From positions 124,001 through 188,000 of the forward strand of contig NZ_FPKR01000005.1 in assembly GCF_900119825.1 (NCBI RefSeq): a DNA stretch of 64,000 nt, written 5' to 3'. The DNA is from Chitinimonas taiwanensis DSM 18899 (lineage in GTDB: Bacteria; Pseudomonadota; Gammaproteobacteria; Burkholderiales; Chitinimonadaceae). Of the stretch, positions 17,973 through 28,274 are shown piece after piece; the stretch's first letter is position 1; the number at the start of each line of letters is the position of its first letter. A model generated the notes under the pieces. The model saw only the letters and a list, made by a program, of their open reading frames with translations. It was not told where the DNA came from and ran no database searches. The translations under genes were made by a program, and so were the position numbers.

Positions 17973-20900
17973 ATGTGGTTCACCCGCATCAGTATTCAGA
18001 ACCCCGTCTTTGCCACCATGATGATGGTGGCGCTGGTGGTGCTTGGCCTGTTCGCCTACAAGCGCTTGCCCATCGAGGAAATGCCCGATATCGAATTCCC
18101 CTTCGCCATCGTGGTCACCACCTATCCGGGTGCCTCGCCCGAGATCATCGAAACCGAGATTTCCCGTCCGCTGGAAGAGAAGCTGTCGACCATCTCCGGC
18201 CTGAAGAACCTGACCTCGGACAGCTATAACGGCCAGTCGGTGGTAGTGGCCGAGTTCGAGCTGAGCACGGACGTGGACGAGGCGATGAAGGACGTGCGCG
18301 AGAAGGTGGACGAGGCCAAGGCCGACTTCCGCCGCGAGGTGAACGAGCCGTACATCACCCGTGCGCGTGAGGGCGATGGCCCGACCCTGTCGGTGGCGAT
18401 CACCAGCGACAAGCTCAGCCAGCGCCAGATGACCATCCGCGCCGACCAGTACATCCAGCGCCAGTTCCAGAGCGTGAAGGGGGTGGGCAATGTGAAGCTG
18501 GTCGGCGGTATCGAGCGCCAGCTGCGCGTCGAAATCCTGCCCCAGCGCATGCGTGCACTGGGCATCGGCGCCGATCAGATCATTGCCGCCATCCGCAGCG
18601 AGAACCAGGAAGTGCCGGTCGGTAATATCGAGTTCGACAAGACCGAGCGCGTGGTGCAGCTCAAGGGCCGACTCAGCGAGGCGGCCGACTTCGGCAAGAT
18701 CGTGGTGGCGCGCCGCAATGGCCAGCCCATCCTGCTCAGCCAGGTCGCGAATGTGATCGATGGCGAGGAGACGCAGGAATCGCTGGCCCTCGTGAATGGC
18801 AAGCGCGCGCTGTCCATCGATATCACCAAGGTCAGCGGTGCGAATACCGTGCAGGTGGCGGACGATGTGCGCGCCATGGTGGATGAGCTGAACAAGGAGC
18901 TGAGCGCCGAGGGCATGAGCTTGCAGGTGATCGGCGACGGTTCGCGCGGCATCCGCCGCTCGCTGGCCGATGTGAAGTCCACGCTATTTGAAGGTGCGGC
19001 GCTGACCGTGCTGATCGTCTGGCTCTTCCTCGGTTCCTGGCGCTCCACGGTGATCACTGGCCTGACCCTGCCGGTGGCGCTGATCGGCACCTTCTTCTTC
19101 CTGCAGGCCTTTGGTTTCACCATCAATGTGATGACCCTGATGGCCATGTCGCTGTGCGTGGGCCTCCTGGTCGACGATGCGATCGTGGTGCGCGAAAACA
19201 TCGTGCGTCATGCGGAAATGGGCAAGGGCCACTACCAGGCGGCCATGGATGGCACGGCCGAAATCGGCCTCGCGGTGCTGGCCACCACGCTGACCATCGT
19301 GGCGGTATTCCTGCCGGTGGGCTTCATGGGCGGCATCATCGGCAAATTCTTCTTCCAGTTCGGCATCGCGGTGTGCGCGGCGGTGCTGATCTCGATGTTC
19401 GTGTCCTTTACGCTCGACCCGATGCTCAGTTCGGTCTGGCATGACCCGCATGCCCACGGCATGCGCCACGGCGGCCTGTTCGGCCGGCTGCTGGACGGCT
19501 TCGAGCGCTGGATGGACAAGGTGTCGGCCTTCTACGCACGCAGCATCGAATGGGTGCTCAATCCCACCCGCCTGAACATCCCCAAATGGCTGGTGCTGAT
19601 CCTGGCCGTGCTCTTCCTGCCGGTCACCCTGTTCGTGCTGGCGACCCGGCCACGTGCGCGCACCTGGTTCCGCGGCGGCATGCGCGGCAAACCCAGCTGG
19701 TCGCACCGCTCGCTGGTGTTGATCGCCTCGGTCGTGCTGTTCTTCGGCTCCTTCCTGCTGGTGCCGATGATAGGCGCGGAGTTCATCCCCAAGGCGGATG
19801 TGGGCCGCGTCTATATCGACTTCCGCACCCCGATCGGCAGCACGCTCGACTACACGACCAGCAAGGCCGAGCAGGTCGAGGCCGCGCTGCGCGACTTCAC
19901 CGAGATCGAGGAGATGTACACCTCGATCAATACCGGCGATTCGGGCGGCAAGCATATCGCGCTGACCCGTCTGAACCTGATCGAGAAGAAGAAACGCCGC
20001 AGCCAGGACGAGGTGATCAAGGCCATCCGTACCCGCCTCGACAAGATCGCCGGCATCGAGCTGCGCAGCGTGCGCGGCCCGGATGGCGGCGGTGGCGGCC
20101 GGCCTATCTTCATCACCATCCAGGGCAAGGATCTGGGCGAGCTGCAGCGCATTGCCGAGAACACCGCCGAGCGCCTCGGTCGCATCAAGGGCGTGACCAA
20201 TGTGCAGACCTCTTTGCGCGCCGCCAAGCCGGCCCTCGATATCAAGGTCAATCGAGAGATGGCCAGTGCGGTCGGCCTGTCGGTCGGCCAGATCGGCAGC
20301 ACGCTGCGTCCGCTGGTGGCCGGTGACGATATCGGCACCTGGCAGGCACCCGATGGCGAAAGCTACGACATTGTCGTGCGCCTGCCCGAGTCGAGCCGTC
20401 GCATCGACCAGGACCTGAAGGACCTGCCGATTGCCAGTAACGATAGCGATCCGATCAGCGGCCAGCAGATCATGGTGCCGCTGTCCCAGGTGGCCGAGAT
20501 CAGCGATAGCGGCACGCCGACCCTGATCAAGCGCCGCAATCTGTTCCGCAATGTGGAGGTGTATGCGGACGTGGAAGGCGTGCCGGTCGGTTCGGTGCAA
20601 CCCGAGGTGGACAAGGTGCTGAAGAGCATCCAGATGCCACCGGGCTACCGCTTTGCCCAGGAAGGCGCCAACCGCGATATGGAGGAGAGCTTCGGCTATG
20701 CCGTACAGGCGCTGATCATCGGCGTGGTGTTCATCTACCTGGTGCTGGCCTCGCAGTTCGCCAGCTTCAGCCAGCCGCTGGCCATCATGACCTCGCTACC
20801 GCTGTCCCTGGTCGGCATCTTCCTGGCCCTATTGGCTTGGCGCTCGACCCTGAACCTGTTCTCCATCATCGGCGTGATCATGCTGATGGGCCTGGTCACC

Positions 20901-21272
20901 AAGAACGCGATCCTGTTGATCGACTTCGTGAACCGGCTGCGTGAACAGGGCATGGAACGCTTTGCCGCCATCGTGGAAGCCGGCCATGTACGTCTGCGCC
21001 CCATCCTGATGACCACCTTCGCCATGATAGGCGGCATGCTGCCGCTGGCCCTGGCGCTGGGCGAGGGGTCGGAGCAGCGTGCGCCAATGGCCCACGCCAT
21101 CATCGGCGGAGTGATTACCTCGACGCTGCTCACCCTGGTGGTGGTGCCGGTGGTGTTCACCTATCTGGACGATCTGGGTCTGTGGCTGCGTCAGAAGTTC
21201 GCTGGCAAGCACGCCCCAACGGTTGGACCAGAGACACTTGAAAGCGCACCCCAGCCCGGCACGGGTCGCTAA
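17973..21272 (+). CDS. RND efflux pump inner-membrane transporter
   Basis: The 1099-aa proton-driven pump exports drugs or other toxic compounds across the envelope. It begins [18 protein letters not shown], has the paired aspartates of TM4 (about 400-401, in [10 protein letters not shown]) and the TM10 lysine (about 975, in [11 protein letters not shown]). The hydrophobic core and the two large periplasmic loops are in the usual order. It is 50-60 residues longer than typical AcrB-like pumps because of an insert at about residues 530-580, between the two halves, containing an extra hydrophobic stretch (about 536-557) and a basic loop. Substrates cannot be predicted. The AGAGG ribosome site lies about 9 nt before the ATG. 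Confidence 0.94.
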   Translation: MWFTRISIQNPVFATMMMVALVVLGLFAYKRLPIEEMPDIEFPFAIVVTTYPGASPEIIETEISRPLEEKLSTISGLKNLTSDSYNGQSVVVAEFELSTDVDEAMKDVREKVDEAKADFRREVNEPYITRAREGDGPTLSVAITSDKLSQRQMTIRADQYIQRQFQSVKGVGNVKLVGGIERQLRVEILPQRMRALGIGADQIIAAIRSENQEVPVGNIEFDKTERVVQLKGRLSEAADFGKIVVARRNGQPILLSQVANVIDGEETQESLALVNGKRALSIDITKVSGANTVQVADDVRAMVDELNKELSAEGMSLQVIGDGSRGIRRSLADVKSTLFEGAALTVLIVWLFLGSWRSTVITGLTLPVALIGTFFFLQAFGFTINVMTLMAMSLCVGLLVDDAIVVRENIVRHAEMGKGHYQAAMDGTAEIGLAVLATTLTIVAVFLPVGFMGGIIGKFFFQFGIAVCAAVLISMFVSFTLDPMLSSVWHDPHAHGMRHGGLFGRLLDGFERWMDKVSAFYARSIEWVLNPTRLNIPKWLVLILAVLFLPVTLFVLATRPRARTWFRGGMRGKPSWSHRSLVLIASVVLFFGSFLLVPMIGAEFIPKADVGRVYIDFRTPIGSTLDYTTSKAEQVEAALRDFTEIEEMYTSINTGDSGGKHIALTRLNLIEKKKRRSQDEVIKAIRTRLDKIAGIELRSVRGPDGGGGGRPIFITIQGKDLGELQRIAENTAERLGRIKGVTNVQTSLRAAKPALDIKVNREMASAVGLSVGQIGSTLRPLVAGDDIGTWQAPDGESYDIVVRLPESSRRIDQDLKDLPIASNDSDPISGQQIMVPLSQVAEISDSGTPTLIKRRNLFRNVEVYADVEGVPVGSVQPEVDKVLKSIQMPPGYRFAQEGANRDMEESFGYAVQALIIGVVFIYLVLASQFASFSQPLAIMTSLPLSLVGIFLALLAWRSTLNLFSIIGVIMLMGLVTKNAILLIDFVNRLREQGMERFAAIVEAGHVRLRPILMTTFAMIGGMLPLALALGEGSEQRAPMAHAIIGGVITSTLLTLVVVPVVFTYLDDLGLWLRQKFAGKHAPTVGPETLESAPQPGTGR

Positions 21273-21320
21273 ACCTCGTCGTTCAGACTGCCAATCCGGC
21301 GTTTGATCGCAGCAGTACCC

Positions 21321-21354
21321 ACGAACGGCATGGTTTCGCTACCATGCCGTTCGT
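21321..21354. other. Strong hairpin after the RND gene
   Basis: A perfect 14-bp stem (21321-21334 with 21341-21354) with loop TTCGCT lies between the pump gene and the Yip1-like gene. It lacks a T-run, so it is either a processing/stability element or an atypical terminator. Confidence 0.55.
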
Positions 21355-21425
21355 CGCTCTCAGCCTGGCTTTGCGCACAGGCCCAGATGGCGAAGGCCTT
21401 CAAAAAACATTCGCAGGGGGAAATC

Positions 21426-22100
21426 ATGTCATTGTTGACCGTCTTCACCGAGCCGCAGCAGTTCTTCACCGCGCTGAAGGACAAACCGCACTTTGCCCTA
21501 CCCTTCTGGCTGCTCGCCTTGGGGACCGCGCTGATCTTGTATCTGTACTACCAGCGCGTGGATTTCGACTGGATGGTGGACATGCTGCTGTCGACCGAGA
21601 AGCTCGGCCCGGAAGAAATGGAGGCAGCACGCAAGGGCATGAACCGCGAGATCATGAGCTGGAGCAGCATCGTGCTGGCGCCGCTGGGCATGCTGATCGC
21701 CTTTCTGCTCGCCGCCGTCTACTACCTGCTGGCCGGCAAGATCGCCGGTGTGCAGCAGGGCTTCAAAGCCTGGTTCGCCTTCAGTGTGTGGAGCAGCGCA
21801 CCGCTGCTGCTGTCCACCGTGGTGGCCCTCTTGCATGTGCTGACCATGCCGACCCAGACCCTGCCTGATGCGCTCTACCTGACCCACCTCGACCCCATGC
21901 TGATCAGCCTGCCGCTCGGCCATGCCTGGCGCGGTCTGAGCACCAGCGTGGACCTGCTCTCGCTCTGGGGCATCGCCCTGGGCGCCATAGGCTGGCGTAG
22001 CTGGACGCAGAGCGGCTGGGCTCAGGCCATCGTGGTGGCCAGCCTGCCCAGCCTCATCATCTACGGCGCCTGGGTCGTCTTTATCCTCGCCACCCGCTAG
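21426..22100 (+). CDS. Yip1-family membrane protein
   Basis: The 224-aa protein has about five hydrophobic segments and the general layout of the Yip1/YIF1-like family (LLTVFTEPQQFFTALKDKP at the N-terminus, then membrane segments near 26-43, 80-100, 115-135, 170-190 and 205-222). Bacterial members have no settled function; several sit beside transporters. Start at 21426 is chosen because of a GGGGG-rich ribosome site 6 nt upstream and because the family begins there; the frame is open to 21303. It precedes the MacA-like exporter genes by 122 nt and may belong to that unit. Confidence 0.75.
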   Translation: MSLLTVFTEPQQFFTALKDKPHFALPFWLLALGTALILYLYYQRVDFDWMVDMLLSTEKLGPEEMEAARKGMNREIMSWSSIVLAPLGMLIAFLLAAVYYLLAGKIAGVQQGFKAWFAFSVWSSAPLLLSTVVALLHVLTMPTQTLPDALYLTHLDPMLISLPLGHAWRGLSTSVDLLSLWGIALGAIGWRSWTQSGWAQAIVVASLPSLIIYGAWVVFILATR

Positions 22101-22222
22101 GCCCAGCCCAAGCAGCCCTGCCCGCCTGGTGCCGCGAACTTTTCCCCATCGCACAGGCTCGCAGGCTAGGCCGCGCCAGCGCCCGCCCATGCTGGCAGCG
22201 CTGGCCCGCCCTTCTTCTCCAG

Positions 22223-23439
22223 ATGAACTTTCGAAAGCCGTCCATGCGTATGCCGTTCCCGAAAAAATGGCTAATCATCGCCCTGATTTTGCTGGTGATC
22301 GCCCTGCCCTTGCTGCTGCGTGCCAAGTCGGCCAATGCCGGCAAGCCCGTGCAGGCCCAGACGGTGGCCCTGCAGGCGATACGCCCGACCATCCTGGCCT
22401 CGGGCACGCTCGCCTATCGTACCGAGGTGGCGCTGACTGCCGAGGTGACCGCCAAGGTGACCGAGATCCTGGTCGCCGAGGGCGATGATGTGGCGGCTGG
22501 CCAGCTCCTGCTGCGCCTCGACCCGGAAAGCTACCGCAATGCCATCGAACGCGAGGCCGCCGGTCAGGAGCAGAACCGTATCGGCATCGAACGGCAGAAT
22601 GTGGCTTTGGAACTACGCCGCAAGCAGTTCGAGCGCACCGAGAAGCTGTTCAAGGCCGGCATGGTGGACAAGTCGCGCTTCGATGAGGACCGCAACCAGC
22701 TGCAACTGGCCGATGTGGAGCTGAAAGCCAGCCGCGAGGCGCTTAAGCGTGCCGAGGCGGTGCTGGCCGATGCGCGCGAGCAGCTGAGCAAGACCGAGGT
22801 ACGCGCGCCGATCAAGGGCCGCGTAGTCGCGCTGCCGATCAAGGTCGGCGAGACGGCCATCCCGTCCACCATGAGCCTGGCCGGAGCCCAGCTGATGACG
22901 ATTGCCGATACCTCGGCCATCCAGGCCGAGCTGAAGGTGGACGAAGGCGATATCGCCAAGATCGTGGTCGGCCAGCGCGTGGACATCTTCGCCGCCGCCT
23001 ACCCGGAACAGGCGCTGCAAGGCCGGGTGGAGAAGATCGCCCTGGCGCCCACGGTGGAGAACCAGGCGCGTGCCTACAAGGTCACCGTGCAGCTGCAGGC
23101 GCCGGCCGAGCTCAAGCTGCGCTCGGGCATGAGCTGCCGGGCCGAGATCTTCCTCAGCGATGGCAGCAAGCAGCTGGCCGTGCCGGTGGAGGCCATCATC
23201 AGCGAGGACAAGGACGGCAAGCGCACCGAGCGCTCGGTGGTGCTGCTACAGGCCGGTCAGGCACGCAAGGTGGCGGTGCAGATCGGCATCTCGGACGACC
23301 GCTGGCAGGAAGTGCGCAGCGGGGTCAAGGCCGGCGACATGGTGGTCACCGGCCCAAGCCAGACCCTGCGCGAGCTCAAGGATGGCGACAAGTTGAGCCA
23401 GGCCGAGGCGGAGGACAAGGACGGCAAGGATGTCGCGCC

Positions 23440-23443
<4 letters not shown>
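22223..23443 (+). CDS. MacA-like periplasmic adaptor of an ABC exporter
   Basis: The 406-aa HlyD/MacA-type membrane fusion protein has an N-terminal membrane anchor (about residues 15-32), lipoyl halves (near 75-95 and 190-215, [18 protein letters not shown]), a coiled-coil hairpin (about 95-185) and C-terminal beta domains. It would couple the downstream ATPase/permease to an outer-membrane duct. The start at 22223 is the first ATG; ATGs at 22244 and 22250 are possible. Its stop overlaps the ATPase start in ATGA. Length and order match macA-macB loci, but here MacB is split in two genes. Confidence 0.9.
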
Positions 23444-24128
<685 letters not shown>

Positions 24129-24141
<13 letters not shown>

Positions 24142-25352
24142 TCGAATCGCTGCGCGCGGCCTGGATCAATCTGCTCGCCCACCGCCTGCGCAGCTTCCTG
24201 ACCACCCTGGGCATCCTGATCGGCACCGCCTCGGTTGTGGCCGTGGTGGCACTCATGCAGGGCTTCTCCGACTCGATCAAGGCGCAGTTTGCCGACCTGG
24301 GCGGCACCGCGCTGACCCTGTCGGCGCGCAATGAGTTCAGCAACTGGAATACCGGCAATATCAATCAGCTCGCGCTCAGCGATATTGATCTCTTGCGCTA
24401 CCGGGTCGAGGGGGTGCGCCATGTGGCGCCGGTGATGGGCGTCAGCTATGGCGGCAGGGTGCGCTACAAGGGTCGCTCTGCCAGCCCGCAGGTGATGGGC
24501 ACCACGGCCGACTATGTGTGGGTGGAGCGGCGCTTCCCGGAAATGGGCCGCTTCCTGGTGGAGGGCGACGACCAGGGCCGCCGCAGGGTGGCCGTCATCG
24601 GCCCCAAGCTGCGCGATGACCTGAACCTGCCGCGCAACCCGGTCGGCCAGTATGTGCAGATCGGCAGCGAGTGGTTCAAGATCGTCGGCGTGATGGCCAA
24701 GCGCGGCGAGGTCTTCGGCATGAGCCAGGACAACTACCTGATCGTGCCCTTCGATGTGGGCCGCGCGCTGCAGGGCCAGAACCGCCGGCTGATGTTCGAG
24801 GCGCATTTCACCGTGGCCGATATCGACGAGATCGAACAGGTGAAGGAAAGGGTGAGCCGCACGCTGCGCCATGCGCACAAGATCGCGCCAGGCAAGCCGG
24901 ACGACTTCGAGGTTGAATCGGCCGACCAGCTGGCCAAGCAGTTTGGCCAGATCACCGCCATGGCCACCTTGGTGCTGGGCGGCATTGTCGGCATCTCGCT
25001 GCTGGTCGGTGGCATCGGCATCATGACTGTGATGCTGGTATCGGTGACCGAGCGCACGCGTGAGATCGGCATCCTGAAGGCCTTGGGCGCCACCCGGCGC
25101 GATATCCTGCTGCAGTTCCTGATCGAGGCCGGCCTGCTCTCGCTGCTGGGCGGGCTGATCGGCATCGTGATCGGCATCGTGCTCGGCCATGGCATCGCCG
25201 CGCTGATCCCCAACTTCCCGCCCGCCTCGGTGCCGATCTCGGTGGCCGTCGGCGCCGCGCTATTCTGCGCGCTGGTTGGTGTGGCGTTTGGCATCATGCC
25301 GGCCTCCAAGGCCGCCAATCTCGATCCAATCGAGGCATTACGTTACGAATGA
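24129..25352 (+). CDS. ABC exporter permease, MacB/FtsX type
   Basis: The 407-aa permease has one N-terminal membrane segment (about residues 22-45), a periplasmic MacB_PCD domain (about 45-255) and three C-terminal membrane segments (about 280-300, 330-350 and 365-390) with the conserved [17 protein letters not shown] coupling helix. This is the membrane half of MacB, here separate from the ATPase. Such exporters work by moving periplasmic substrates through an outer-membrane duct. The final ATGA overlaps a possible start at 25349 of the next gene, hinting at coupling to the secreted peptidase. Confidence 0.92.
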
Positions 25353-25393
25353 GTCAGCCCCTGTTGCAACCCATCCACAAGGAAACAAGCTTG

Positions 25394-27328
25394 ATGAAGC
25401 CCACCCTGCTCGCCCTGCTGCTCGGCACCACCCTTGCCGCGCAGGCCGCCGAGGCCCCGACCTACCAAGGTCTGGGGGCCGATAGCGTGAGTGCTGCCAC
25501 CCTGGAAAAATTTCGCGCCAAAGCGCTACCCGCCGAGCTGAGCCGCAAGGTGCAAAGCGTGCTCGATCTGCGCGCACCGGGCGCCGGCATCCTGTCGCCC
25601 GATGGGCAGTCGCTGTACTTCGGCTGGCGGGTGACCGGCAGCGCCCAGGTATGGCGCATTGATGGGCCGCAGCGCTTCCCGGTCCAGATGACCGGCGGCG
25701 AGGATGCCACCAATGTGCTCGACATAACGCCGGATGGGCAATGGCTGCTGCTAAGCCGCGACCGCAAGGGCGAAGAGAACCCTGGCCTCTATCTGCAACC
25801 GGCCAAGGGCGGCGCACTGACCGCCATCCAGCATCTACCCGGTGTGCAGACCTTCTTCGAGTTCGTCTCGGATGATGGCCGCTATGTGTATTACCGCAGC
25901 AATGACGAGGTGCGCGACAGCTACACCTTCTACCGCTACGACATCCCCGCGGCCAAGAAAGAAAAGCTGTTCGAGCGCAAGGGCTACTGGAGCATCATCG
26001 ACCACCGTGCCGATGGCAGCCTGCTGCTGCAGAAGGCCGCTTCGAATGTGGCGGCCGAGATCTGGGCCTGGTCGCCGAGCACGCGCGAATTCAGCGCGGT
26101 GATCGGCCAGGGTGAAGCCGAGGAACACGATGTGCGCTTTGGCAGCCAGCCAGGCGAATTCTTCGTGCAGACCAATAAGCTCGGCGATGTGCGCCGTCTG
26201 TACCGCATGGTGGGTGGCAAGCTCAGTGCGATCACACCGGAAGGCAAGTGGGATGTGGCCGGCTTCGCGCTCGATAAGCCCAAGCAGAAGCTCTACTACA
26301 GCGTGAACGAGGCCGGCTACACCAAGAGCTATGCGCTCGACGCACGCACGCTCAAGCCGCTGAAGCTGCCCGCCTTCCCCGGTGCCGACCATGTGAGCAT
26401 TGCCGGCGGCACGCGCGATGGCCAGCGCATCATCATCGGCGTGGAAACCGCCACGGCGCCGCGCAGCAACTATGTACTCGACTGGAAAAGCGGCAAGCTG
26501 ACCCAGTGGGTGCTACCGTCCACGCCGGAAATCGATACGCGCCAGTTCGCCGTGGCCAGCCTGGAAAGCTACCCAACCCGCGATGGCGCGCAGATTCCCA
26601 TGTTCGTACGCCGCCCGGCCCAATGCAATCCGGCCCCCTGCCCCATCGTGGTCCACTTCCACGGCGGGCCGGAAGCGCAGTCCGATGCGGGCTTCTCGCC
26701 TTATGCGCAGCTGTTCGTCGATGCCGGCTTTATCTATGTCGAGCCGAATGTGCGTGGCTCAGACGGCTATGGCAAGGCCTGGCTGAATTCGGACAATGGC
26801 GCCAAGCGCCTCGATGTAGTCAGCGATATCGAAGACGCGGCCATCTATATGAAGCGCGCCTGGGCCAAGGATGGCGTGGTGCCCAAGATCGGCGTGATGG
26901 GCGGCAGCTATGGCGGCTACTCGACCCTGTTCGCGATGACCCGCTATGCGGGTGCTTACGACGCGGGCGTGGCCACCGTGGGCATGTCCAGCCTGCTCAC
27001 CTTCCTGGAAAACACCGCGCCCTACCGCCGTGCGCTGCGGGTGGCCGAGTATGGCGATCCGGTCAAGGACCGCGAAGCGCTGATCAAGCTGTCCCCAATC
27101 AGCTATATCGAGCAGCTGAAGGACCCGCTGCTGATCATCCAGGGCGCCAGCGACCCGCGCGTGCCGGTGGGCGAAGCCGTGCAGATGTATGAGGCAGCGC
27201 AAAAGCGCGGCGTGGCTGCCGAGCTGATCCTGTTCGCCGACGAAGGCCATGGCGCGGCCAAGCGTGAAAACCAGGTGGCCAGCATCGGCCACACCCTGCG
27301 CTTCTTCCAGACCTATCTGCAGCGTTAA
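25394..27328 (+). CDS. Secreted S9-family (prolyl oligopeptidase type) peptidase
   Basis: The 644-aa serine peptidase has a signal peptide (MKPTLLALLLGTTLAAQA), a seven-bladed beta-propeller (about residues 50-380) and an alpha/beta-hydrolase domain (about 390-644). The triad is Ser near 503 (GGSYGGYS), Asp near 586 (GASDPRVP) and His near 618 (DEGHGA). The family includes dipeptidyl- and acylaminoacyl-peptidases that cut short peptides. The ATG at 25394 has AAGGAAA 9 nt upstream and gives a normal signal peptide; an ATG at 25349 overlapping the permease stop would add 15 residues. Its place directly after an exporter suggests periplasmic processing of peptides, which is inference. Confidence 0.92.
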   Translation: MKPTLLALLLGTTLAAQAAEAPTYQGLGADSVSAATLEKFRAKALPAELSRKVQSVLDLRAPGAGILSPDGQSLYFGWRVTGSAQVWRIDGPQRFPVQMTGGEDATNVLDITPDGQWLLLSRDRKGEENPGLYLQPAKGGALTAIQHLPGVQTFFEFVSDDGRYVYYRSNDEVRDSYTFYRYDIPAAKKEKLFERKGYWSIIDHRADGSLLLQKAASNVAAEIWAWSPSTREFSAVIGQGEAEEHDVRFGSQPGEFFVQTNKLGDVRRLYRMVGGKLSAITPEGKWDVAGFALDKPKQKLYYSVNEAGYTKSYALDARTLKPLKLPAFPGADHVSIAGGTRDGQRIIIGVETATAPRSNYVLDWKSGKLTQWVLPSTPEIDTRQFAVASLESYPTRDGAQIPMFVRRPAQCNPAPCPIVVHFHGGPEAQSDAGFSPYAQLFVDAGFIYVEPNVRGSDGYGKAWLNSDNGAKRLDVVSDIEDAAIYMKRAWAKDGVVPKIGVMGGSYGGYSTLFAMTRYAGAYDAGVATVGMSSLLTFLENTAPYRRALRVAEYGDPVKDREALIKLSPISYIEQLKDPLLIIQGASDPRVPVGEAVQMYEAAQKRGVAAELILFADEGHGAAKRENQVASIGHTLRFFQTYLQR

Positions 27329-27332
27329 GCGC

Positions 27333-27360
27333 AAGGGGGCGCCGCAGCGCCCCCTTTTTT
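27333..27360 (+). terminator. Rho-independent terminator
   Basis: A 10-bp stem (27333-27342 with 27347-27356), loop of 4 nt and a T-run to 27360, 5 nt after the peptidase stop. It ends the exporter/peptidase unit. Confidence 0.88.
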
Positions 27361-27385
27361 AATCCACCACGCCACCAAGGCTGCC

Positions 27386-28204
27386 ATGCACCGCACCCAA
27401 CGCCATCTGAAGCTTGCCCTCGTTCTGCTGCTTGCCGGTCTGAGCGGCTGCTCACGTATCTCTACCGACCCCGGCACTCAGACCGTGCTGATCGACAAGC
27501 CCTGGTTCTTTGGTCATGGCGGCGTGCAGGACAGCGCACAGGAGCCAGGATCAGGCTGGTACTGGTGGTCCACCAGCGGCATCGTGGTGCCGGTGGTGCC
27601 GATCAAGATCGACGAGCGTTTCGATGACCTGATCACCGCCGGCGACAATATCCCGGTCGACTTCAATTCCTATCTGCAGCTGCAGATCAAGGACCCGGTG
27701 GCCATCATCAAGAAATACGGCGAGCGCTGGTACGACAACAATCTGAAGGAACAGTACCGCACCATCGTGCGCAATGAGGCCAAGCAGTACACGCTGAACC
27801 AGCTCCTGTCGGACAGCCAGTCGGTGCAGAAGCTCGAGAGCAGCATCCTGGCTGCCACCAGCAAGCTGGTGAAGGACAACGGCCTGCCGGTCGCGGTGCT
27901 GGATATCAATCTGGGCAAGGTGCTGCCCGATGGCAAAATCCTCGACGAGATCAATGAAACCGGCCGCCAGAAACAGCGCAGCAAGTCGATGGAGGCCGCG
28001 CGCCAGGCTGAAGAGCAACGCAAGGAGGCCGAACGGGCACGTGCCGCGGCCGACAATGCCTACCGCAATGAAATGAGCCTGTCGCCCGAGCAGTTCATCA
28101 AGCTCGAGGAGATCAAGGCCAAGAAGATGCTGTACGAGCAATGCCACAAGGGCTGCACGGTCATTGTCAGCGATGGCGCAACGCCGCTGGTGGTCGGGCG
28201 TTAA
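27386..28204 (+). CDS. Band 7 (SPFH/prohibitin-like) lipoprotein
   Basis: The 272-aa protein combines a lipoprotein signal (LSGC, Cys22 as lipidation site) with a Band 7-like domain (about residues 30-180: VPIKIDERFDDL, VDFNSYLQLQIKDP, EQYRTIVRNEAKQYT) and a charged coiled-coil (about 190-225) ending in a short C-terminal tail. SPFH proteins form ring or cage assemblies at membranes. Most are anchored by a membrane helix; here the anchor would be a lipid on the periplasmic side. Its function is unknown. It is monocistronic between two strong terminators. Confidence 0.82.
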   Translation: MHRTQRHLKLALVLLLAGLSGCSRISTDPGTQTVLIDKPWFFGHGGVQDSAQEPGSGWYWWSTSGIVVPVVPIKIDERFDDLITAGDNIPVDFNSYLQLQIKDPVAIIKKYGERWYDNNLKEQYRTIVRNEAKQYTLNQLLSDSQSVQKLESSILAATSKLVKDNGLPVAVLDINLGKVLPDGKILDEINETGRQKQRSKSMEAARQAEEQRKEAERARAAADNAYRNEMSLSPEQFIKLEEIKAKKMLYEQCHKGCTVIVSDGATPLVVGR

Positions 28205-28220
28205 AGCACCGCCACGCAGC

Positions 28221-28248
28221 AAAAAGGGCAGCCTAGGCTGCCCTTTTT
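28221..28248. terminator. Bidirectional terminator, 28-bp perfect palindrome
   Basis: Positions 28221-28248 read the same on both strands, with a G+C-rich core and A/T ends giving five T residues either way. It lies between the convergent Band 7 and MFS genes and serves both. Confidence 0.9.
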
Positions 28249-28274
28249 ACTTGCCTGCGCCCCGGGCGCGACGG

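Noticed and set aside
18984-20600. Long minus-strand open frame opposite the RND pump gene
   Set aside because: Low-complexity His/Asp/Arg-rich translation with no domain, fully inside a clear gene.
25349-27328. Lasso-peptide or other RiPP cluster suggested by the S9 peptidase next to an exporter
   Set aside because: No precursor-like small gene, cyclase or leader peptidase was seen, and the exporter is MacB-type.
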